Positions 5,867 through 11,487 of a stretch of DNA of 11,487 nucleotides are shown one piece after another (position 1 is the stretch's first letter; each line of letters begins with the position of its first letter). The translations under genes were made by a program, and so were the position numbers. The stretch is from the NCBI GenBank assembly GCA_036447375.1, contig JAZFUU010000154.1, positions 1-11,487 of the forward strand. The letters run 5' to 3'. Source of the DNA: JACZXC01 sp036447375. GTDB taxonomy: Bacteria; Myxococcota_A; UBA9160; SMWR01. The notes under the pieces are model-generated. The model did no database searches. It was not told where the DNA came from and worked only from the letters and a program-made list of their open reading frames with translations.

Positions 5867-8482
5867 TCAGGTTCCGATGCGCCGAATCCGGAGCATCGGG
5901 CCATCCGGGTCCTTCTCGTGGCGCAGGTCCACGTCCGCTTCGATGGCCCAGAGATCGTCGCCCCGCGGATCGACGAGCACCTGAAACGCGCTCCAGGTTC
6001 GCGGCCCGGTCTTCTTCAACAGGGTGCGGCGCGGGCTGCGCGCATCGGGGGTGAACACGATGCGTTCGTATTCGTCAATAAAGCCAGCCAGCGCGCTCTC
6101 GAACCGGGCCGGATCCCACGCATCTTCGGGGTCCTGGCGAATGCAGCGGCAGGCCTCTTCGAAGTGCCCGGCGGCCAGCGAGCGAACCAGGGCATGGAGT
6201 TCGGAACGAACCCGGGCCGCCAGGAGCTTCTCGTGGAGAGCCAGGTCGAGGGGGGGCCGCTTCGCGGCGGCTTCCGGCCGCCCCTCCCTTTCCCGGTTCT
6301 CCTGAGGATGGACCAGTGCCTCCCAGGCTTCGACCAGGCTCGAGTCGACCTGTTCGAGCAGGGTGCGCAGGTAGGCGATCAGATCGACGACCGCCTCTGT
6401 GCGCGCGGCCTCGGGCACCGTCTTGACCAGCGCGTTGTGGACCTGGCTGAGGTAACGCAGAAGCGCGCCCTCGCTCCGCGCCGTGGCGTACTCGCGCACA
6501 TAGTCGGAAAACGCACGGCAGTCTTCGAACATCTCGCGCGCGATCGACTTCGGCCGAAGCGTTCCCTCGCGCAGCCATGGGTGCGTCTCGGAAAAGCGGG
6601 CGAGAGCCGCCTCAATCGCCTCTTCTTCGGGCTTTGGATAGCTGACCGTATCGAGCTGTCGGATCCGATCTTCGTAGGGAACACCCTCGGCCTTGAGCCG
6701 GGCCAGCAGCTCGCGCCGGTGCCACTGAGTCTGGGCGGCCAGGATCGGGCGGGGATTCTCGAGGATCGCTTCGACGAAGGAGAGCAACCGAAGCGCGTAG
6801 TCGGGATCGTCCGCGTCGAGCTCGGAGATCGCCTCCACCAGAAACAAGGAGAGGGTCTGGTGCAGGGAGAAATCCGCCTGGAGGGCTTCGTTCACCCGGA
6901 CACCCTGTTCTCCGGTATCCGGATCCCGCGCGACTCGCACGATTTCCGCCCGGCGCAGCGAGCGGAACAGATCGGCCGCCCGGCGACGCAGCTGCGACTT
7001 CGAGGCCCCGCTTTCGTGGCAGCGAGCGATCAGGTCTCCGAGCGCTCCGTACCCGCCGCGATCGCCTTCAATATCCCTATCGCGAGTGCCCGGATCCTCG
7101 CGCTGCAGCACGCTGACGACCATGCCGTGGGAAACGGCAAAGCGGGAAGACAGCATTTCCGGCGGACTTTCGACCAGACGCTCGAAGGTCTCCCGGTTCC
7201 AGGCGACGAAGCCGCGACGCGGCGGATTCTTGCGGACGAAACGGCGCTTCTTATTCCCGGGCTCGTCGGCGCGAGCCGCCCGCCGCCGATTCTCGATCAC
7301 GTGCTCGGGTGCCTGGGCCACCACGCTTCCCTGCTCGTCGAATCCCTTGCGTCCCGCTCGCCCCGCGATCTGTTTGAACTCGCGAATTCGCAGGATCGCC
7401 ACCTTCTCGCCGTCGAATTTGCAGAGCATCGAGAACACCACGGTTCGGATCGGGATGTTCACGCCGACGCCAAGGGTGTCGGTTCCGCAGATCACCTTCA
7501 GGAGCCCCGCCTGGGCCAGCCGTTCCACCAGCAGTCGATAGCGCGGAAGCAGGCCCGCGTGGTGCACGCCGATCCCCGCGCGCACGAAGCGCTCCAGCTC
7601 CTTGCCGTAGGCGGAGTCGAACCGAAAGCGCCCGATTTCGGCCCCGATGGCGCGCTTTTCTTCGCGGCTGCACACGTTGACGCTGGTGAGTCCCTGGGCC
7701 CGATCGGCGCACTCTCGTTGCGTAAAGCTCACGACGTAGATGGGGGCCTTCGCAGCGGCGAGCAGGTCGTCGATGGTTTCGTGCAGGGGGGTTTCGCGGT
7801 ATTCGAAATCGAGGGGCACCGGCCGCTCGTCGGAGAAGACCGACGCGACCTCCCGCTTCGTGTATTCGCGCATCCGCGCCTCGATGACAGCGGTGTTTCC
7901 GAGGGTTGCCGACATCAGCAGAAACACGGTTCGCGGCAACGAAACCAGCGGAATCTGCCACGAGACGCCGCGATCGCGGTCATCGTAAAAATGGAATTCG
8001 TCCATCACGACATAGGGAGCCGGGGTCCGCCCTCCTTGTCGGAGGCACATGTTCGCCAGTACCTCGGTGGTGCAGCAGACGATGGGGGCGTCGGGGTTGA
8101 TGCTGGCATCGCCGGTGAGCATTCCGACGTTGGTTGGACCGAAAGCGTCGCACAGGGAAAAGAACTTCTCGCTGGCTAACGCTTTTACCGGAGCCGTGTA
8201 GAAAGACCGCTGACCCTCGCACATCGCCTTGAAGTGGAGGCCCAGGGCAACCAGCGATTTTCCCGAACCCGTGGGCGTTCCCAGCACCACATGGCGATCG
8301 GCCATCAGCTCGAGGAGCGCCTCTTCCTGGTGCGCGAAGGGTTCGAGCCCGAGATCGTCCACCCAGTCGAGAAACCGACCGAGAATTTCGCTGCTGTCCC
8401 GCGTTCCCCCCTGCGGGATGCGAGCCGCCAGCGACGGAGCTGCGGCGGCCGCCGAGCGTTCATCGCGTTCATCGGTCGGCAC
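5867..8482 (-). CDS. DEAD/DEAH-box (Ski2-like) helicase with a DUF3516-like C-terminal region
   Basis: This 871-residue superfamily 2 helicase has all main motifs: Walker A GTPTGSGKS (68-76), motif Ib region LTGDASINPDAP (122-132), Walker B DEFH (161-164), SATL (191-194), GTDTLGVGVNIP (333-344) and QIAGRAGRKG (371-380). The DEFH box, GVHHAGLLP (305-313) and NIPIRTVVF resemble Ski2/Mtr4-type RNA helicases. The long region after about residue 430 resembles DUF3516, mostly known from actinobacterial helicases. It likely unwinds RNA or RNA-DNA hybrids; the partner is unknown. The GTG at 8482 is the only start that keeps the N-terminal region, because an in-frame TAG lies 12 nt upstream (8494-8492). 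That GTG sits inside an 8-bp inverted repeat and has no Shine-Dalgarno. The Thr-type hydrolase follows 44 nt downstream. Confidence 0.9.
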   Translation of the reverse strand: MPTDERDERSAAAAAPSLAARIPQGGTRDSSEILGRFLDWVDDLGLEPFAHQEEALLELMADRHVVLGTPTGSGKSLVALGLHFKAMCEGQRSFYTAPVKALASEKFFSLCDAFGPTNVGMLTGDASINPDAPIVCCTTEVLANMCLRQGGRTPAPYVVMDEFHFYDDRDRGVSWQIPLVSLPRTVFLLMSATLGNTAVIEARMREYTKREVASVFSDERPVPLDFEYRETPLHETIDDLLAAAKAPIYVVSFTQRECADRAQGLTSVNVCSREEKRAIGAEIGRFRFDSAYGKELERFVRAGIGVHHAGLLPRYRLLVERLAQAGLLKVICGTDTLGVGVNIPIRTVVFSMLCKFDGEKVAILRIREFKQIAGRAGRKGFDEQGSVVAQAPEHVIENRRRAARADEPGNKKRRFVRKNPPRRGFVAWNRETFERLVESPPEMLSSRFAVSHGMVVSVLQREDPGTRDRDIEGDRGGYGALGDLIARCHESGASKSQLRRRAADLFRSLRRAEIVRVARDPDTGEQGVRVNEALQADFSLHQTLSLFLVEAISELDADDPDYALRLLSFVEAILENPRPILAAQTQWHRRELLARLKAEGVPYEDRIRQLDTVSYPKPEEEAIEAALARFSETHPWLREGTLRPKSIAREMFEDCRAFSDYVREYATARSEGALLRYLSQVHNALVKTVPEAARTEAVVDLIAYLRTLLEQVDSSLVEAWEALVHPQENREREGRPEAAAKRPPLDLALHEKLLAARVRSELHALVRSLAAGHFEEACRCIRQDPEDAWDPARFESALAGFIDEYERIVFTPDARSPRRTLLKKTGPRTWSAFQVLVDPRGDDLWAIEADVDLRHEKDPDGPMLRIRRIGT

Positions 8483-8506
8483 ACCCGAACTCTAGCCCGG
8501 TGTGCC
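8478..8506. promoter_or_regulatory. 8-bp perfect inverted repeat covering the helicase start codon
   Basis: GGCACACC (8478-8485) and GGTGTGCC (8499-8506) are exact complements with a 13-nt loop. In the helicase mRNA the 3' arm contains the GTG start (8482-8480), so the hairpin would hide the initiation site. As DNA it could be an operator in the divergent helicase/CPBP promoter region. Confidence 0.5.
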
Positions 8507-8523
8507 AAACCGGTCGCCCGGGT

Positions 8524-8537
8524 TCGATCGCGATCGA
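8524..8537. repeat. 14-bp perfect palindrome in the divergent intergenic region
   Basis: TCGATCGCGATCGA is a perfect palindrome located between the helicase start and the CPBP gene start (8602). It carries two GATC sites. It may be an operator for the CPBP operon, but such GATCGC-rich palindromes also arise as over-represented words in some genomes. Confidence 0.4.
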
Positions 8538-8586
8538 TGTTGTCCGGTCGAACGCTTCGGCACGCGACTTGCTCTTCGAGAGCTTC

Positions 8587-8592
8587 GAAGGA
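8587..8592 (+). promoter_or_regulatory. Ribosome binding site that sets the CPBP start
   Basis: GAAGGA lies 9 nt before GTG 8602. The frame is open upstream to a GTG at 8500, but that one has no Shine-Dalgarno, lies in the palindrome-rich promoter region and would add 34 residues lacking family features. Confidence 0.6.
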
Positions 8593-8601
8593 AACACGCG
8601 C

Positions 8602-9339
8602 GTGAGTCATTCGAACTTTTGTCGTCTGGCCGGGCCTCGAGTTTGCCGCGATGCGACCACCCCCAGCACGCTGGGTTCGCTTCTGGCAGTTCTCTTTATC
8701 TGGACTCTTCTAGCGAGTTTCGCCCGCCTCGAACCGCTCCTCGGAACGTCCCGGACACTTCTTGTTGCGTTTCTGGCGGCGACGGCCTGGTTGTTGGCGA
8801 CGCGCTCATTTCGCAGCGATCGGCGGCGGGCGCATTCGATCCCTCTGCTTCTGGTGGGGCTGTCCGCCGGATTCGCCAGCTACCCGGCCTGGATCGTGAC
8901 GATCGGAACTCTGGGGATGGCACTGGGTCTGCGGCCCGAGGCTGCCGTTGCGCCCGGGTCGGGTGGGCCCCTGTTTTGGACGGCCACGGTACTTCTCGCC
9001 CCTGTCTTCGAGGAGGTGCTGTACCGCGAACGTCTATTGACAGCGCTGACGCGAACTCTCGGGTCGAGCCTCGCGATCCCGATCAGCAGCGCTGTGTTCG
9101 CGATTTCTCATCTCGAGCCCTGGCGCGTGCTGGGAACGGGGCTCGTGGGCCTGGTGCTCGGGACGGCGATGCGTGCCTCCCGCTCCCTCGCGCTCTGCGT
9201 CGGGCTTCACATGGGGCTCAACCTCGCGGGACTCACCTCCGGGGCTCCACCGGTGCGCGTCTCGCTAGCCCCATCGGAATCGGCCGCCGTCGGGCTCTGC
9301 GTGCTCGGCGTTGCGATCGTCCTGGCGCGAAAGTGGTGA
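8602..9339 (+). CDS. CPBP-family (Rce1-like) glutamic intramembrane protease
   Basis: This 245-residue polytopic membrane protein is rich in Leu/Val/Ala, with hydrophobic stretches near 25-40, 51-68, 80-109, 124-137, 153-169, 176-190, 196-212 and 227-242. It carries the three CPBP motifs: FEEVLYRERLL with Glu137-Glu138 and Arg142 (EExxxR), FAISH ending in His170 (FxxxH), and GLHMGLN with His203 and Asn207. Family members cleave proteins inside the membrane, as Rce1 does for prenylated CAAX proteins. Several bacterial CPBP proteases are sorting enzymes for C-terminal anchoring tails (myxosortases and relatives). The next gene starts inside this gene's stop codon (GTGA) and encodes a protein with a PEP-CTERM-like tail, an attractive candidate substrate. 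Start chosen from the Shine-Dalgarno at 8587-8592. Family is firm; substrate is inference. Confidence 0.88.
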   Translation: MSHSNFCRLAGPRVCRDATTPSTLGSLLAVLFIWTLLASFARLEPLLGTSRTLLVAFLAATAWLLATRSFRSDRRRAHSIPLLLVGLSAGFASYPAWIVTIGTLGMALGLRPEAAVAPGSGGPLFWTATVLLAPVFEEVLYRERLLTALTRTLGSSLAIPISSAVFAISHLEPWRVLGTGLVGLVLGTAMRASRSLALCVGLHMGLNLAGLTSGAPPVRVSLAPSESAAVGLCVLGVAIVLARKW

Positions 9340-10145
9340 GGCTCGTCTGCCTCGCGCTCCTCGCCGCCTGGCTGGGCTATTCCGGCCCGGCCGGTGCCGT
9401 CGTGGTGGCGTGGGCGGGTACCCTGAGTCTGGGGGACCTGGGCGGAAGTTCGTCTCCGCAGACGTTCTCGGGCACGGGCGTCGCCACGGTGAACGGCTCC
9501 AGCGGCGGCATACACCTGAGCGAGCTTCGCCTGGCCGGTGGCATCACCGGCAGTACCGCGATTCCCGTGACCGACCCCGACAGCGGGACACTCCTCAGCC
9601 TCCGCGTCGAGGTGACGCTCGGCACGGGCAGCCTCTACCCGTTCGCGCCACTCGCGCCTCCAGGTCAGCCGCAGCTCACGCAGAGGACGCTTCCGATCCG
9701 GGGACGGATGCGCTTCTGCGTCCTTTTCCCGGGATGCGTCAGTAGCGTCCCCCTCAGCTTCACCGGGGTTCAGGGCCAAGTGGGGATGGGTATCGGCGGG
9801 CTCCTCACGGTTGGCGGCTTCTCCGAGGGTTTGGCGATTTCCCTTCGAGGCGCCCCCTGGACGATCCGGACGGCGAGCGTCTCCGTCACGACCAGCCAGG
9901 GTGCAACCGTCACGTTGACGTCGGCCGGCTGGATTCACGGTCCGTCCAGCTTCACCTCGTCGACGGTCCTGGCGGGAGGGGCGCTTTCTCTCGTCACCCC
10001 GATGCAGATCACCGCGGGGGGGCAGCCGTCCGGGACCTTCGCCCGGCTGAACCTGCGCTTCGTCCCCGAGCCCGGACGGCTTCTGCTTCTGACCGCAGGA
10101 CTCGGGGGCCTGGTCGCCACCGGACGCCGCCGAACGAGACCTTGA
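9336..10145 (+). CDS. Exported PEP-CTERM-type protein, function unknown
   Basis: The 269-residue product has an N-terminal signal peptide (VRLVCLALLAAWLGYSGPAG, likely cleavage after an Ala near 19-21). A mostly beta-rich body follows, full of Gly, Ser, Thr and Val, without a recognisable enzyme motif. It contains one close Cys pair (128 and 134). The end is a three-part sorting tail: VPEP (243-246), a hydrophobic helix (RLLLLTAGLGGLVATG) and a basic tail GRRRTRP. This is the layout of PEP-CTERM proteins, which exosortases remove from the tail and release to, or anchor at, the surface, often with exopolysaccharide. The body (GWIHGPSS, SLVTPMQIT, LNLRFVPEP) resembles a group of paralogous PEP-CTERM proteins recalled from environmental deltaproteobacteria. 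The GTG start at 9336 overlaps the CPBP stop by 4 nt; a GTG one codon upstream is also possible. Confidence 0.85.
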   Translation: MRLVCLALLAAWLGYSGPAGAVVVAWAGTLSLGDLGGSSSPQTFSGTGVATVNGSSGGIHLSELRLAGGITGSTAIPVTDPDSGTLLSLRVEVTLGTGSLYPFAPLAPPGQPQLTQRTLPIRGRMRFCVLFPGCVSSVPLSFTGVQGQVGMGIGGLLTVGGFSEGLAISLRGAPWTIRTASVSVTTSQGATVTLTSAGWIHGPSSFTSSTVLAGGALSLVTPMQITAGGQPSGTFARLNLRFVPEPGRLLLLTAGLGGLVATGRRRTRP

Positions 10146-10156
10146 TTGCCCCGGAC

Positions 10157-10161
10157 GGAGG
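10157..10161 (+). promoter_or_regulatory. Ribosome binding site for the RHS gene
   Basis: GGAGG lies 4 nt before ATG 10166, within the 20-nt gap after the PEP-CTERM gene. It marks the RHS start and supports a joint transcript. Confidence 0.65.
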
Positions 10162-10165
10162 ACTC

Positions 10166-11487
10166 ATGCACGCGCTCACGCATTCGCTTCCGGGTCGAAC
10201 TCTCGCCCTGGCCTTGGCGGTCTGGATTGCCGGTCTTGGCTGCCGACCCGGCCCCACGCTGGCGCCCTCCAACGGCGCTCCGGAATACCAGCGCGCCGGA
10301 ATGATTCCCGTGCCCGGGGGCACCGTGAACGCCGCCGGGGGAAACCTGATGATCGAACGGCTCGACATGTCGATCGACACGATCCTCGGCACCCAGGAGA
10401 TCCGAGCCGTCTACAACGCGGAATCGGGCCGCTGGCTCTGGAATTTTCAGGTGACCTACGACGGAACGACGTACGTCGATCCGACGGGCGCCGTCCACGA
10501 CGTGAGTCCGATTTCCGATGGCGCGGCCATTCCCGGCACCTTCTACCTCAAATTCGACGCCGATACGATCGAGACCAAGGGCGGCATGGCGTTTCACTTC
10601 GACGGGAACGGCCAGCTGAGTTTCGTGGCCTGGAAGACCGCCGACTATCCCCGACTCCAGTACACCCGAACCCCGACCACACTCGAAATTTTCCAATGCC
10701 CGTCGCAACCGGCCTGCTTGCCCTTCTACTCGATCGCACTCAACGCGGGCGGCGATCCGCTCTCGGTGACCGACGCCCGCACCGGGCGGATCGCCGACTA
10801 CCAGTACGACGGCCTCGACCGACTCGAGATCGCGCGCGACGCCCTGGCCGTCGATAAGGGCTGGCCGGGCTTCCAGTACGAGTACAGCCTGGGCGGGACG
10901 CTTCTCACGGCGATCACGAATTCCGAAGGCGAGCGGATCGAGTACGTCTACCAGGGGAATCGCCGGATCCGGGACGTCACGCAGATCGGCGAGGGCAACC
11001 CCACCCATCACTTCGGGTACACCGCGAAGGATTCCGCGGGCCTCTACACGACGATCCACACGAACTCGCTGGCGGCGAAGACCCGATACCGCATCGACGG
11101 GGAGCGTCGCCTTCACGAGGTGGAGCTCGACGAGACCGGCGAACTCTCGACGCTGACCTGGAACGGGAAGCGTCCGTCGAGCCTCATGCTACCCGGTGGC
11201 GTCACGACCACCCTCAGCTACGTGGACGACAATCTCGCGAGCGCCGTGGCGCCCTCCGGAAACGTCGTCACCTTCACGTACGAGCCCGGGGGCCTCAACT
11301 TCGACGACATCGAAGCGCCCGCGATCTCGCGAATCGACGACAGCATCGGCCTCGTTCAGCAACGGACCTATGATGCCCAGGGACGCGTCGAGACGATCTC
11401 CAACGGCGAGGGGGATGCCTCTATCTCGACCTACACCGCGGCGACGCTCGCGTCGCTCACGAATCCACAAGGCGCTCTCGTCACCTT
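10166..11487 (+). CDS. RHS/YD-repeat protein, N-terminal 440 residues (cut by right window edge)
   Basis: The product starts with a signal peptide (LALALAVWIAGLGC, with Cys26; the lipobox is not canonical, so a lipoprotein is only possible). Residues 45-112 match the region that opens RHS proteins: GGTVNAAGGNLMIERLDMSI, TILGTQEIRAVYNAESGRWLW, then VTYDGTTYVDPTGAVHDV. Next come repeats of the YD type with degenerate Y-D/G-R-L cores, such as YQYDGLDRLEIA (212-223), YVYQGNRRIRDV, LSYVDDNLASAV and RTYDAQGRVETI (400-411). RHS repeats build a beta-sheet shell that often encloses a C-terminal toxin or carries adhesion functions. The C-terminus, which would show a toxin domain and any immunity gene, is outside the window. 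A Cys pair (178, 184) is present. It lies 20 nt behind the PEP-CTERM gene and is probably the third gene of that operon. Confidence 0.87.
   Translation, partial: MHALTHSLPGRTLALALAVWIAGLGCRPGPTLAPSNGAPEYQRAGMIPVPGGTVNAAGGNLMIERLDMSIDTILGTQEIRAVYNAESGRWLWNFQVTYDGTTYVDPTGAVHDVSPISDGAAIPGTFYLKFDADTIETKGGMAFHFDGNGQLSFVAWKTADYPRLQYTRTPTTLEIFQCPSQPACLPFYSIALNAGGDPLSVTDARTGRIADYQYDGLDRLEIARDALAVDKGWPGFQYEYSLGGTLLTAITNSEGERIEYVYQGNRRIRDVTQIGEGNPTHHFGYTAKDSAGLYTTIHTNSLAAKTRYRIDGERRLHEVELDETGELSTLTWNGKRPSSLMLPGGVTTTLSYVDDNLASAVAPSGNVVTFTYEPGGLNFDDIEAPAISRIDDSIGLVQQRTYDAQGRVETISNGEGDASISTYTAATLASLTNPQGALVT

Noticed and set aside
5840..8179. 779-codon open frame on the plus strand
   Set aside because: It runs antisense to the helicase gene, whose motifs are complete. 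Its translation has no recognisable domain, so it is a GC-driven shadow frame.
8571..8583. GCTCTTCGAGAGC small hairpin before the CPBP ribosome binding site
   Set aside because: A 5-bp stem with a 3-base loop in GC-rich DNA is expected by chance; nothing else supports a role.
8500..8601. 34-residue N-terminal extension of the CPBP protein from GTG 8500
   Set aside because: It has no Shine-Dalgarno, lies across the inverted repeat and palindrome, and has no membrane or family features; GTG 8602 has GAAGGA at good spacing.
10220..10243. Lipoprotein signal (Cys26) in the RHS protein
   Set aside because: The residues before Cys26 (GLG) do not fit the canonical lipobox, so an ordinary signal peptide is at least as likely; mentioned only as a possibility.
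9935..11116. 393-codon minus-strand frame
   Set aside because: It is antisense to the RHS gene, which has a start with Shine-Dalgarno, a signal peptide and YD repeats.

Overview
The window is GC-rich (by eye about two thirds G+C), densely packed bacterial chromosome with short intergenic gaps. No tRNA, rRNA, CRISPR array, insertion sequence or phage gene is visible. The PEP-CTERM-type surface protein, the RHS/YD-repeat protein and the mix of lipid-type enzymes suggest a Gram-negative, perhaps a deltaproteobacterial, Myxococcota-like or related environmental lineage. That placement is inference; there is no marker gene for taxonomy.

Left part (1-3770), mostly housekeeping and small-molecule enzymes. 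On the minus strand an alkyltransferase-like DNA-repair protein (ATL, PWHR motif) is coupled by a TGATG overlap to an M20 metallopeptidase that runs off the left edge. Divergent from these, on the plus strand, lie a crotonase-fold enoyl-CoA hydratase/isomerase and a glutathione S-transferase-like protein, probably one operon. Facing them on the minus strand are an SDR oxidoreductase and, upstream of it, a pterin-4a-carbinolamine dehydratase. The SDR has a notable promoter region with two TTCNNGAA dyads 23 bp apart and a 7-bp perfect hairpin against the start codon.

Middle part (3784-8482). Endonuclease III (nth, plus strand) diverges from the pterin dehydratase across a 12-bp palindrome. It keeps its catalytic Lys and Asp but shows only three of the four cysteines of the usual Fe-S loop. 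It ends 13 nt inside a convergent gene for a membrane-anchored sulfatase/alkaline-phosphatase-superfamily enzyme with Thr at the nucleophile position. That gene lies 44 nt downstream of a large DEAD/DEAH helicase resembling the DUF3516 family, and the two are probably co-transcribed.

Right part (8602-11487), the most interesting region. It is an apparent three-gene plus-strand operon: a CPBP (Rce1-like) glutamic intramembrane protease; an exported protein with a PEP-CTERM-like tail, whose GTG start overlaps the protease stop (GTGA); and, 20 nt later, the N-terminal 440 residues of an exported RHS/YD-repeat protein cut by the window edge. CPBP proteases are known sorting enzymes for some C-terminal surface-anchoring tails (myxosortases and relatives), whereas PEP-CTERM tails are normally handled by exosortases. 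A CPBP protease coupled to a PEP-CTERM protein and followed by an RHS gene is therefore a candidate dedicated sorting/processing and surface-display system.
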